From Sodalis ligni (lineage in GTDB: Bacteria; Pseudomonadota; Gammaproteobacteria; Enterobacterales; Enterobacteriaceae): DNA of 64,000 bases. Both the position numbers and the translations under genes were made by a program. Every line of letters starts with the position of its first letter. Position 1 is the stretch's first letter. The notes under the pieces are model-generated. The model did not search any database. It saw only the letters and a list, made by a program, of their open reading frames with translations, and was not told where the DNA came from. Of this stretch, positions 10,816-19,348 are shown piece after piece. Where the stretch lies: assembly GCF_016865525.2 (NCBI RefSeq), contig NZ_CP075169.1, forward strand, positions 5,022,337 to 5,086,336, written 5' to 3'.

Positions 10816-11584
10816 TTTTATTTTGTGTTTGCTGCTTTATTGCACAGCATCATCCACCTTATTTTTACCCGCCATTTTGATTAATTAGCCGGTAAAATAG
10901 TTAATAACATCATTTGATACAGTTTTATACACCACAAAATGGCGCGAATCGGCATCATAGGCTACGAATGATTTTCTGTAGCCTGCGGCAAAGAATTCGG
11001 GAGAGGCGGAAACGTGCCCGGCCCGTCGCGCGATAAAACCAATCCCGGCGCCGGTAAGATGTCGCCCGCCTGAGCATGGCAAGAACATTGAAGCGGGGAC
11101 GCTATTTTACCTGGCGGCAGCGCGCTGAAATGAGCCGGGACAGCAGTCACAGGATATTAACAATGGAACGGACCGGGGCATAACGGCAAAATGGCTGACT
11201 CGTCCTTCACAGGCAGGTAATGGCCGTATATAAGAAAAAATTATCACATGTCTTTCTTTTTCAGCCAGTTATTTTGAGTCCATTTTAGATTTCATTGCCT
11301 AGGGCATAAGGCTTGATACACTCAGCTGAATCGAGGATATTCCCCTGAGGAAAGTTATCGAATATGCTGGTATATAAAGGAATTCCCCTTAATGCATTTA
11401 ATGTTTGTCGGTAATTTGATATATGTCAGCAAAATGAAATTTTCTTGAGTGTTAAATTCGGTTAGCACTGTTATAGTGTTGTTAATAAGGGTAAGCTATA
11501 GGGCATTTGAGCTTGAGAAAAGCGGCCCAGAATCAGGTTAGCGGTGCCAAGGTTTATCCAAAGTTAATCACCTGGAGCACGTTT
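10816..11584. other. Long non-coding region between thrL and arcA
   Basis: About 770 bases with no recognisable gene. E. coli has yjjY and yjtD here. Neither is recognisable. The right part (from about 11380) is AT-rich and must hold the arcA promoters. A possible one is TTGAGT with a TGTTAT box 18 bases later near 11450-11480. The left part is GC-richer and may be decayed coding sequence. Confidence 0.5.
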
Positions 11585-11683
11585 ATGTACTTTAGCCTCA
11601 TCGCACAGGGGTTTGGCGTTATTCTCCTGGCCATGATGAAGATGACCGCGGCTTTTGTACTTCCTCTTTCAATTTGTTGGTAA
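11585..11683 (+). CDS. Candidate 32-residue membrane peptide upstream of arcA
   Basis: A short open frame beginning MYFSLIAQGFGVILLAMMK and ending SICW. It is preceded by a TGGAG ribosome site seven bases before the ATG and stops 14 bases before the arcA ATG. Nearly the whole peptide is hydrophobic, enough for one membrane span. I do not recognise it. It may be a real small protein or a translated leader that affects arcA expression. Evidence is the ribosome site, the composition and the tight position only. Confidence 0.4.
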   Translation: MYFSLIAQGFGVILLAMMKMTAAFVLPLSICW

Positions 11684-11697
11684 TTTAGGTAGCAAAC

Positions 11698-12414
11698 ATG
11701 CAGACCCCGCACATTCTTATTGTTGAAGATGAGTCAGTCACCCGCAATACCCTCAAAAGCATTTTCGAAGCCGAGGGCTATATGGTTCATGAAGCCACCG
11801 ACGGTGCAGAGATGCATCAGGTTCTGTCGGAAAACGACATCAATCTGGTCATCATGGATATCAACCTGCCGGGTAAAAATGGTTTACTGCTGGCCCGGGA
11901 ATTACGGGAGCATGCGAGTGTCGCGCTGATGTTTTTAACCGGACGCGATAATGAAGTGGATAAAATTCTCGGTTTGGAAATCGGCGCCGACGATTATATT
12001 ACCAAGCCGTTCAATCCGCGGGAACTCACCATCCGCGCACGTAATCTGTTGTCGCGCACCATGAACCTTGGCAGCGGCGGCGAAGAGCGCAAGCTGGTGG
12101 AAAGCTATAAGTTCAACGGATGGGAACTTGATATCAATAGCCGTTCATTGTTAAGCCCCAACGGCGATCACTATAAACTCCCCCGTAGCGAATTTCGCGC
12201 CATGCTGCACTTCTGCGAAAATCCGGGCAAAATCCAGTCCCGCGCCGAACTGTTGAAAAAGATGACCGGCCGCGAACTCAAAGCCCACGATCGCACCGTC
12301 GATGTCACCATCAGACGCATTCGCAAACATTTCGAATCTACCCCCGATACGCCGGAAATCATCGCCACCATTCATGGCGAAGGCTATCGTTTTTGCGGCG
12401 ATCTGGAAGAATAG
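11698..12414 (+). CDS. arcA: Aerobic respiration control response regulator ArcA
   Basis: An OmpR-family DNA-binding response regulator, 238 residues. It is phosphorylated by ArcB under low oxygen and represses respiratory and TCA genes. The phospho-acceptor is Asp54 in VIMDINLPG, and the acidic pair Glu10/Asp11 and the TKPF lysine motif complete the receiver. A winged-helix domain fills the C-terminal 100 residues ([16 protein letters not shown]). A GGTAG-type ribosome site precedes the ATG. It is nearly identical to E. coli ArcA. Confidence 0.98.
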   Translation: MQTPHILIVEDESVTRNTLKSIFEAEGYMVHEATDGAEMHQVLSENDINLVIMDINLPGKNGLLLARELREHASVALMFLTGRDNEVDKILGLEIGADDYITKPFNPRELTIRARNLLSRTMNLGSGGEERKLVESYKFNGWELDINSRSLLSPNGDHYKLPRSEFRAMLHFCENPGKIQSRAELLKKMTGRELKAHDRTVDVTIRRIRKHFESTPDTPEIIATIHGEGYRFCGDLEE

Positions 12415-12478
12415 CCTTGGCGTTCCCGTCCTAATACCGGACGCGGGCGACCGCCGCCGGTGTTACGACGGCTTTGCC

Positions 12479-12961
12479 TTAAGGATGCTGTGTGGACCAT
12501 GGGATAATCGGTACCGCGCTCAGGGCGTTTTTCGGCGACCCGTCAACCACCCGGTCAGAATATGACAGGTAGACCAGTGCATTACGTTTTGCATCATAAA
12601 AACGAACCACCTGCAACCGCTTGAATATCAGCGACGTACGCTTTTGAAAGACCACGCTACTCGATTCCTTACCGTTCTTGATTTCATCCGTCAGGGTAAT
12701 CGGTCCGACCTGCTGGCAGGAAATCGCCGCATCGGACGTATCCTCGGCCAGGCCCAGACCGCCCTTGATACCGCCCGTTTTAGCGCGGCTGAGATAACAG
12801 GTAACATTTTTGACGTCGGGATCGTCAAACGCTTCCACCACAATCTTATGGTCCGGACCGAAGAGTTTGAATACCGTGTCCACCGAACCGACTTCTTCGG
12901 AACGGGCGACGCTTGAACCCAGCAGGCTGAGGAATAATGCCGATAACAACAATTTTTTCAT
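12479..12961 (-). CDS. creA: CreA family periplasmic protein
   Basis: A 160-residue protein of unknown function with a clear signal peptide (KK then a hydrophobic stretch, cleavage near residue 21 after ARS). The body carries conserved [22 protein letters not shown] and two cysteines. In E. coli creA heads the creABCD operon. Here creB, creC and creD are absent, and creA is instead convergent with arcA, with rob beyond its 5' side. Expression is presumably independent of CreBC unless that pair is elsewhere. Confidence 0.93.
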   Translation of the reverse strand: MKKLLLSALFLSLLGSSVARSEEVGSVDTVFKLFGPDHKIVVEAFDDPDVKNVTCYLSRAKTGGIKGGLGLAEDTSDAAISCQQVGPITLTDEIKNGKESSSVVFQKRTSLIFKRLQVVRFYDAKRNALVYLSYSDRVVDGSPKNALSAVPIIPWSTQHP

Positions 12962-13120
12962 GGGATTAGGCTTCTTTATCTGGTTGATGCTGCCCTATGG
13001 CAGGCTTTTTTGACGTTGTCACTGTACTGCTAACATGGCTCAGAATAATAAGCTAATAAATCTTTGACGATCTATGTGCAAAAAAATTGGTATCATGCGT
13101 CAACTTTTTAATTTTCTCGC

Positions 13121-13322
13121 CCTAAACCCTATTTATGCCGAGTTGCAGCAAGGCGGCGAAATCGTGACAAATCTGTTCGAACAGATTTGAACAGCGCTTG
13201 CGCCGGCCCGCAAGGGTGAACCTCAGATAAGAGGTTCATCATCCCCAGGAGCTTAGGTGACTAAGCGACTGGGGTGAGCGAGTGCAGCCAGCACAGCTGC
13301 GGCTTGGAAGATGAAGGGTATA
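13121..13322. repeat. ERIC element with an internal insertion
   Basis: Both ends match ERIC: the CCGAGTTGCAGCAAGGCGGC left part, and CCCCAGGAGCTTAGGTGACT with GACTGGGGTGAGCGAGTGCA on the right. The usual length is about 127 bases and this copy is about 200, with roughly 75 extra bases inside. The extra part contains a 22-base perfect palindrome at 13168-13189, centred on TTCGAA, and a second stem (TGAACCTC with GAGGTTCA) near 13217-13238. It ends about 20 bases before rob and so probably lies in the rob leader. Confidence 0.85.
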
Positions 13323-13343
13323 AACGCTTTTTGAGGATGATCT

Positions 13344-14213
13344 ATGGATCAAGCCGGTATAATACGTGATCTGTTAAGCTGGTTGGAGGGCCATTTGGAC
13401 CAGCCGTTGTCCCTGGACAATGTCGCCGCGAAAGCAGGTTATTCCAAATGGCATTTGCAGCGGATGTTTAAAGAAGTAACAGGTCATGCAATCGGTGCGT
13501 ACATCAGAGCCCGCAGACTATCCAAAGCGGCGGTGGCGTTACGCCTTACCAGCCGGCCTATCCTGGATATTGCTCTGCAATATCGCTTCGATTCGCAACA
13601 AACCTTTACCCGGGCGTTCAAAAAACAGTTTATTCAGACGCCGGCATTGTATCGCCGCTCGGAAGAGTGGGATTCCAGCGGCATTCGCCCCCCGATCCGG
13701 CTGGAGAAGTATGAGATGCCCACGCCGGAGTTCATTGTCTTGCCGCCGATGCATTTGGTGGGAATGACCCAAAGCTACTCCTGTACCCTGGAGCAAATCA
13801 GCTCCTTTCGCAGCGAGCTGCGTATCCACTTCTGGCGGCAATATCTGGGGGAGGCGAAATGCATCCCGCCGATACTGTATGGTTTGCATCACTCCCGTCC
13901 CAGCCATGAAAAGGATGATGAACAGGAGGTCCTTTACACTACCGCCATCGAGCCGCAGGACGTGCCGGAAAACATACTGAGCGGGCAACCTATCGACCTG
14001 GAGGGCGGCGACTATGCCCAGTTCATTTATGAAGGACCGGCGGACGGTTTGCAAAGCTTTATTCTAGCCTTATACGGCACCTGCCTGCCGACGCTGAGGA
14101 TGACCCGGCGCAAAGGTCATGACATAGAGCGGTTCTATCCGCAAGAACGCGCGCCGGATGCGCCACGGCCCCTTTCCATACGGTGCGAATATCTGATCCC
14201 GGTCCGGCGCTAA
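13344..14213 (+). CDS. rob: Right origin-binding protein / AraC-XylS family regulator Rob
   Basis: A 289-residue regulator, the length of E. coli Rob. The N-terminal ~105 residues hold the two helix-turn-helix motifs of the MarA/SoxS/Rob group (DNVAAKAGYSKWHLQRMFK and the DIALQYRFDSQQTFTRAFKK region). The C-terminal GyrI-like domain is the ligand-binding part in Rob. Known targets are multidrug and superoxide resistance promoters. It converges with gpmB with a four-base overlap of stop codons. The ERIC element just upstream may affect its transcript. Confidence 0.95.
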   Translation: MDQAGIIRDLLSWLEGHLDQPLSLDNVAAKAGYSKWHLQRMFKEVTGHAIGAYIRARRLSKAAVALRLTSRPILDIALQYRFDSQQTFTRAFKKQFIQTPALYRRSEEWDSSGIRPPIRLEKYEMPTPEFIVLPPMHLVGMTQSYSCTLEQISSFRSELRIHFWRQYLGEAKCIPPILYGLHHSRPSHEKDDEQEVLYTTAIEPQDVPENILSGQPIDLEGGDYAQFIYEGPADGLQSFILALYGTCLPTLRMTRRKGHDIERFYPQERAPDAPRPLSIRCEYLIPVRR

Positions 14214-14857
14214 CGCTGAACCTCATCCAGCGCGGGCCTGTCCAGATGAGAGACATCGCCCGCGGTTTCCACCACCCAGCCGGGAGCAAGCCACGGGCTC
14301 TGCTGGTAATCCATGCGCGAGAGCGAGCAGTTACGCAGCCGCAGCCGGCGCTCCGCATAGGGGGGCAACCCCAGTACGGTACTGATAAGACAGCCCAGCG
14401 CCATGCCGTGACTCACCAGCAAAGGCAGGCTGCCCGGCGGTAAATCGCGGCAACCGTCCAGTACCGCCTGCATCCGCAGCGACAGCTCGGTCATCGACTC
14501 TCCCTGGGGAATACGACCGTCCGGCGTACCGTCCACCAGCTGTTTGCGCCAGCTCTCTTCTTCCGCGGTCAAGGTATCGATATCGCGCATTTCCAGTACG
14601 CCCATGTCCAGCTCCCGCAGGCGGGGATCCAGCAAAACATCGCAATTGCATGCCCGGGCGATAATTTCGGCGGTATGGCGTGTACGGCCAAGGTCGCTGC
14701 TGATAATATGAGTGATTCCTAATAACTTAGCGCGCTCAGCAACTTGCCGTGCCTGACGTTCGCCATTGGCGGTTAATATACTGTCGGACTGCCCCTGAAT
14801 TCGGCGCAAGGCATTCCACTCTGTTTCGCCATGGCGAACAAGATAGACCTGTAACAT
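14210..14857 (-). CDS. gpmB: Phosphoglycerate mutase-like phosphatase GpmB
   Basis: A histidine phosphatase superfamily protein of 215 residues, equal to E. coli GpmB (YtjC). The phospho-histidine motif LVRHGET is at residues 6-12, and the second catalytic His is in [10 protein letters not shown]. Despite the name, mutase activity is doubtful for this branch and a phosphatase role is more likely. It is convergent with rob and divergent from yjjX, the same layout as E. coli. Confidence 0.93.
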   Translation of the reverse strand: MLQVYLVRHGETEWNALRRIQGQSDSILTANGERQARQVAERAKLLGITHIISSDLGRTRHTAEIIARACNCDVLLDPRLRELDMGVLEMRDIDTLTAEEESWRKQLVDGTPDGRIPQGESMTELSLRMQAVLDGCRDLPPGSLPLLVSHGMALGCLISTVLGLPPYAERRLRLRNCSLSRMDYQQSPWLAPGWVVETAGDVSHLDRPALDEVQR

Positions 14858-14907
14858 GGTGTTTTTCCGTTATACTGCGTGAAAATGACTGGAGTAATAA
14901 AAACGAT

Positions 14908-15444
14908 ATGTTTCATGTTGTAGCTGCAACGACCAATCCGGCTAAAATCGATGCCATTGCCCAGGCCTTCAACGACACCTACGGGCTTGAAAGCTGCCGG
15001 GTGGAGGGGATAGATGTCGATAGCGGCGTGCCTTCCCAGCCGATGGGCAATATCGAAACGCGCAGCGGCGCGCGCAATCGGGTAATGGCCGCGCGCCAGG
15101 TTTGTCCCGAGGCTGATTTCTGGGTCGGCGTTGAGGCTGGTATTGAAGATAATATGACCTTTGCCTGGATGGTGATCGAAAATACGCATTTGCGGGGCGA
15201 ATCGCGCTCTGCCAGTTTAATATTACCAGAAAGTATATTACAGGGAATCACCGAGGGGCGAGAATTGGGGCAGGAAATGGCGAGATTAACCGGAATAAAG
15301 GATATAAAACGTCAAGGCGGCGCGATCGGCGTGTTTACCGCCGGGAAACTGACCCGCAGCAGCGTCTATCATCAGGCGCTGATACTTGCGCTGGTTCCGT
15401 TTCACAACGATATTTACCAAATCCGCGGCCACCATCCGGAATAG
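14908..15444 (+). CDS. yjjX: Inosine/xanthosine triphosphatase YjjX
   Basis: A non-canonical purine NTP phosphatase that removes ITP and XTP from the pool, 178 residues from [17 protein letters not shown]. The N-terminal ATTNPAKI loop, GVESGVP-like segment and [13 protein letters not shown] motif are family features. The open frame runs further upstream across the gpmB start, but the ATG at 14908 matches the family N-terminus and has GGAG 13 bases before it. Confidence 0.93.
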   Translation: MFHVVAATTNPAKIDAIAQAFNDTYGLESCRVEGIDVDSGVPSQPMGNIETRSGARNRVMAARQVCPEADFWVGVEAGIEDNMTFAWMVIENTHLRGESRSASLILPESILQGITEGRELGQEMARLTGIKDIKRQGGAIGVFTAGKLTRSSVYHQALILALVPFHNDIYQIRGHHPE

Positions 15445-15519
15445 CGCCCCGGCACTGTTTATGCCCGCAGAACGCCGATATTCCGGTCCGGCCCTGTTCC
15501 GATTCATTGAGGCAGGAAG

Positions 15520-15849
15520 CTATTCCGGTAATTCAAGCAAATGCCGTTTCAGCCAGCCTATCAATTCAGGCGACGCCGCTTTGAGGCTGTTGGAACCGCG
15601 AGTGATGGTGGCAATACCGGTGCCCAGTTCGTTTTTCAGCTCCCGCTGGCTCTTCTCCCCCGCCAAAAGCGCCCGGACGATTCGAATGCGCATACCTATC
15701 GCTTCCCGTTCGTCCGCGGTTAGCATGAGCTGTAATAACGGCACATGCACCCCATCGGCAAACGCCTGCCCCAGCAACGCGGCGAAATGCTGCCAGTCAG
15801 GATCCTGCTTTTCCTGGCCGGCTGAATCGGAATGTGATGTTTGGATCAT
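15520..15849 (-). CDS. trpR: Trp operon repressor
   Basis: A 109-residue tryptophan-dependent dimeric repressor. The helix-turn-helix reads [20 protein letters not shown], with the tryptophan-contacting helix upstream ([13 protein letters not shown]). It represses trpEDCBA, aroH and itself in E. coli. It is downstream of slt on the same strand and has its own operator-like sequence right before the gene. Confidence 0.96.
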   Translation of the reverse strand: MIQTSHSDSAGQEKQDPDWQHFAALLGQAFADGVHVPLLQLMLTADEREAIGMRIRIVRALLAGEKSQRELKNELGTGIATITRGSNSLKAASPELIGWLKRHLLELPE

Positions 15850-15860
15850 ATCGGACCGCC

Positions 15861-15878
15861 ATACCCATTAACGAGTAC
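15861..15878 (-). promoter_or_regulatory. Putative TrpR operator of trpR
   Basis: An imperfect palindrome, GTACTC then six bases then GGGTAT on the minus strand, lies 12 bases before the trpR ATG. It resembles the E. coli trpR operator (GTACTC...GAGTAC), so autorepression is likely retained. Confidence 0.6.
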
Positions 15879-15904
15879 AGCAGTCTATCCTATTTTTAAA
15901 GGAT

Positions 15905-17833
15905 TCAGTAGCGCCGCTCCCACTCGGCATCGGTCAGCACCTTAGCCGGCTGCCGCAGGAAATAACGGTAAAAAACGTCGTACGCCAACACATTTTTCAC
16001 ATAACCGCGGGTTTCCGAAAAGGGGATGCTTTCAACGAACGCCACGGCGTCGATACGCCCGGCGCTATTGTCCAGCCAGGTGGTTACCCGCCCCGGACCG
16101 GCATTGTAAGCGGCACTAGACAGAATACGGTTGCGGCCGAACATTTGATACACATACTCCAGATAGGTAGTGCCCAAATTGATATTGGTTTGCGGATCCA
16201 GCAGCTGGCTTGGGTTGGTGTAACTGCCGATATTGAACATCTGGGCGGTATGCTTAGCGGTGACGGGCATCAGCTGCATCAGCCCGGCCGCGCCCACCGG
16301 CGACTGGGCTTTTGGGTTCCAGGCGCTCTCCTGGCGAGCAATGGCCATAGCGTAGCTCTGGCTGATGCCTTTGTCCTCCGTGGACTGGCGGAATTCATTG
16401 CTCCAGGCCAGGGGGAAGCGCTCCTCAAGATGATCCCAGAGTTTGCCCACGATAGTGGCCTGTACGCTCATGTCCGGCCACTGCTGCAAAAGGGCGTAGC
16501 GTGCCAGCCCCTCCTGCTGCGCCGGGCTCAGGCTGGCCACCAGGCCGCCCCATTCGTTCCTGGCCAGGTTGTCCATATTCCAATACATCAGCTCCCGCAC
16601 CCGGGCAATTTCCGGCCGCTGCAGCAGCGCGGGATCCGGCGCAACCGCCGGGGCAACGTTAATCACATAATTCACCCCGAGCTTCTGCGCCGCCACCATG
16701 GGATAGAAGCCCCGTTCCTGCATCAAGGCCCGCAGGATGGATTCACCCTCGCTCCGGCGGCCCTTATCGAGCAATATCGACGCCCGCCAATAACGCCATT
16801 CATCCTTCTGGCCGGCGTCATCCGGCAATCGACCCAACCAGGCCGACACGCCTTGCTGGTCCCCCTGCCCCAGCGACATGCGGATACGGCGTTCCAGCAA
16901 TGCCGTGGAATGACCGCGCAGTATGACATCATCCCGCCATTTGGCCTGTTCCGGCGTGGCATCGCTGCCCATCAGCCGCCAGGCGACGGCCTCCTCCATC
17001 TCCAACTGCTCCTCGGAACTCATTTTTTGCAGGCGGACCAGAGTAGACAGCATGGAGCGGGCATTTTCCACATCGTCCCGGGCCAAACGGGCAAAGGTAA
17101 TGAGGGTGGCCTGACGGGTAAGATCGGTGGGACCCACGCTGCGGGCGAACCCTTCCAGAGTGGCGGGATTATCCTGCAACGCCGCCAGCGCCGCGCCCAT
17201 GGTCTGATATTCAATAGGCAGCTGCTTGGACAGGTAATTCACCAGGCCGGTGTTGCCCTCTTGCATGGCCAGCCGCATACGCTCAAGCGTCGCCAACGGG
17301 CCGCGCTGGCCGGCTTGATCCCAGACGCCGAACAGCTTGTTGCAGCTGTCCGGCAGCGAATGGCCGTTGAGCCACAGCGCTTTGGCGCCGTCCCAGGCCG
17401 TCTGGAAATCGCCGGTGGCCCATTTGGCATAATAATAATTGCACCGCGCGGCCATAGGTCTGGGCGGCTGCGGACTGAACGCCAACAGGCTTTGCCAGTC
17501 CTGACGACGGGCCAGCTCATTAACGAAACGAGGGGCCAGGGAACGGGCCGGCGGCAAGGTGGGATTGGCATCGATAAAGGATTTGATCTCACCCATGTCC
17601 GCCTGGGATAAATCCTGCGTCAGCGCCCGGTATTGCAGATAGGGATAAAGGGGATAATCATGCAGGGTCGGCATCAGCTGCGACACCACATCCATCTGAT
17701 TACCGTCCCAAGCCTGTTTAATCTGAAGATAGCGCTGACGCTGCGCGTCGATTGAATCCGCCCGCGCTAAGCCGGATACCGCCACCAGGCATACTACCGC
17801 GCTAAAGTATCGCCATCTGTCCACCTTGACCAT
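15905..17833 (-). CDS. slt: Soluble lytic murein transglycosylase Slt70
   Basis: A periplasmic exo-lytic transglycosylase that cleaves the MurNAc-GlcNAc bond with formation of 1,6-anhydro-MurNAc. It has 642 residues: a signal peptide (MVKVDRWRYFSAVVCL..., cleavage after ARA near residue 24), a long alpha-helical U/L superhelix, then a C-terminal goose-lysozyme-like domain with the catalytic Glu in ARQESAWNP, followed by SPVGAAGLMQLMP and AAYNAGPGRV. The start at 17833 is preceded by GAGAGGAA. The ATG ten codons upstream would add charged residues before the signal. Confidence 0.95.
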   Translation of the reverse strand: MVKVDRWRYFSAVVCLVAVSGLARADSIDAQRQRYLQIKQAWDGNQMDVVSQLMPTLHDYPLYPYLQYRALTQDLSQADMGEIKSFIDANPTLPPARSLAPRFVNELARRQDWQSLLAFSPQPPRPMAARCNYYYAKWATGDFQTAWDGAKALWLNGHSLPDSCNKLFGVWDQAGQRGPLATLERMRLAMQEGNTGLVNYLSKQLPIEYQTMGAALAALQDNPATLEGFARSVGPTDLTRQATLITFARLARDDVENARSMLSTLVRLQKMSSEEQLEMEEAVAWRLMGSDATPEQAKWRDDVILRGHSTALLERRIRMSLGQGDQQGVSAWLGRLPDDAGQKDEWRYWRASILLDKGRRSEGESILRALMQERGFYPMVAAQKLGVNYVINVAPAVAPDPALLQRPEIARVRELMYWNMDNLARNEWGGLVASLSPAQQEGLARYALLQQWPDMSVQATIVGKLWDHLEERFPLAWSNEFRQSTEDKGISQSYAMAIARQESAWNPKAQSPVGAAGLMQLMPVTAKHTAQMFNIGSYTNPSQLLDPQTNINLGTTYLEYVYQMFGRNRILSSAAYNAGPGRVTTWLDNSAGRIDAVAFVESIPFSETRGYVKNVLAYDVFYRYFLRQPAKVLTDAEWERRY

Positions 17834-17970
17834 TTCCTCTCTTTCCTCAAAAAAAGCCTTCATTTTTGCCCTGACGCCGGGCGCCGGCCAAACCGGCCGG
17901 ACAATGACAAGATACCGATATAGCCACCATGCTAGCTAAGCGGCCCGGACTACGCCAGCGGCAGTCGCAA

Positions 17971-18008
17971 CTATACCCTAAATAATCCGGGTTGCAGAAA
18001 GGCGATGA
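17971..18008. repeat. Partial ERIC end
   Basis: About 38 bases matching the left end of ERIC (TATACCCTAAATAATCCGGG then TTGCAGAAAGGCG), without the rest of the element. It lies at the left edge of the inserted glycosyltransferase locus. Confidence 0.7.
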
Positions 18009-18227
18009 AGCACCGGTTCAATACCGCACCGGTATTATTTTCATTGCACGGCCTGGATCTCAGTAAAAATACCGATTTATGTCTATATTTTAAATCCTGC
18101 GAGCCATGGGTGGATAAGGGGGTGGACCCGAGGGCTTTTTCACCGGCGGTTGCCTGCCGTTTTTCTGGTTTGAATCCGCCGGCGCGGATTCATGTTTCCG
18201 AGCGTTTTCTATCAAGGTCAGTGAAGC

Positions 18228-19177
18228 GTGAGAATTTCTTTAGTGGTCCCCGTGTTAAACGAGGCAGCGACTATACGGATTTTTATCAGGCAGTAAGAGA
18301 GTTTGAACCATTACAACAATATGAAGTGGAAATTGTATTTATAAATGACGGCAGCACGGACAACACCAGGGAGATAGCGGACGAGCTGGCCGGTAACGAT
18401 AAAAATGTCGTGTTGGTCAATTTCACCCGCAATTTTGGTAAAGAACCCGCACTTTTTGCCGGGCTTGAATTCGCTACCGGCGATGCGGTCATCCCTATTG
18501 ACGTTGATTTGCAAGACCCCATAGACGTCATTCCCGAGATGATTCAAAAATGGCAGGCCGGTGCGGATATCGTATTGGCGAAACGCAAGGACAGATCTTC
18601 CGACGGTGCCCTGAAGCGAACCTCCGCCGAGTGGTTCTATAAACTGCATAATAAAATAAGCACCCCGAAAATTGAAGAAAACGTCGGGGATTTCCGCTTG
18701 ATGTCCCGGGAAGTCGTGGACAACATCAAGCGTTTGCCGGAGCGCAACCTGTTTATGAAAGGCATACTTTCCTGGGTGGGCGGCAACGTAGCGGTGGTGG
18801 AGTATGTTCGCGCCGGCCGCGTAGCCGGAGCGTCCAAGTTCAACGGCTGGAAGCTATGGAACCTGGCCCTTGAAGGTATTACCAGCTTCTCCACCGTGCC
18901 GCTGCGCATCTGGACCTATCTCGGACTGGGGGTCGCCTCGCTGGCTTTATGTTATGCCATATGGATGATTATCGACAAGCTGGTGAACGGCAATCCGGTG
19001 CCGGGTTATCCGTCGCTTATGACGGCGATACTGTTTTTAGGCGGCATACAGCTTATCGGTATCGGCGTGCTGGGGGAATATATAGGCAGAATCTATATCG
19101 AGAGTAAAAGAAGGCCACGATACGTCCTCAAAAGCCCCTCTAAAGGCAGAGAAGAAGACACAAGCCTAAAGAATTAG
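18228..19177 (+). pseudogene. GT2 polyprenol-phosphate glycosyltransferase (GtrB/YfdH-like), frameshifted
   Basis: This family moves a sugar from a nucleotide donor to undecaprenyl phosphate at the inner face of the membrane, for O-antigen or lipid A decoration. The N-terminus is in one frame from GTG 18228 ([16 protein letters not shown]). The rest ([20 protein letters not shown] onward) is in another. Restoring one base near 18275-18277 (CGG to CCGG) rejoins them and gives 316 codons, the family size. The DVDLQDP metal-binding motif and two C-terminal membrane helices are intact. An open frame from 18005 in the second frame spans the region, but its first ~90 residues look non-native. This is either a decayed gene or a sequence error. 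Confidence 0.85.
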
Positions 19178-19179
19178 AC

Positions 19180-19305
19180 TATGCCCTAAATAGTTCGAGT
19201 TGCAGGAAGGCGGCGACGCAGCGAACCCCAGGAGCTTACCGAGGTAAGTGACTGGGGTGAGAAAGGAAAGCCAATGCACCTGCAACTTGAAGTATGACGG
19301 GTATA
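19180..19305. repeat. Full-length ERIC element
   Basis: A 126-base element with standard ends (TATGCCCTAAATAGTTCGAG on the left, CTTGAAGTATGACGGGTATA on the right) and the central CCCCAGGAGCTTACCGAGG / AAGTGACTGGGGTGAG inverted repeat. It separates the glycosyltransferase from the membrane protein gene. Confidence 0.92.
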
Positions 19306-19348
19306 ACACCGTTTGGTAATGACCGGTCCTGCCACAGGGTAGCGTTCC

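Noticed and set aside
10885..11088. 67-codon open frame between thrL and arcA
   Set aside because: No ribosome site, no recognisable domain, and it is not related to yjjY or yjtD.
13168..13189. LexA box in the palindrome before rob
   Set aside because: The CTGT and ACAG halves are present, but the spacing is four bases, not eight. It is better explained as a stem inside the expanded ERIC.
16145..17611. 488-codon open frame opposite slt
   Set aside because: It is a shadow of the GC-rich slt gene, of His/Gln/Gly-rich composition, and has no start signal. The minus-strand Slt domains are unambiguous.
18005..18227. True N-terminus of the glycosyltransferase at 18005
   Set aside because: The residues before the break lack the GT2 start, whereas the other frame supplies [12 protein letters not shown] at the right distance.
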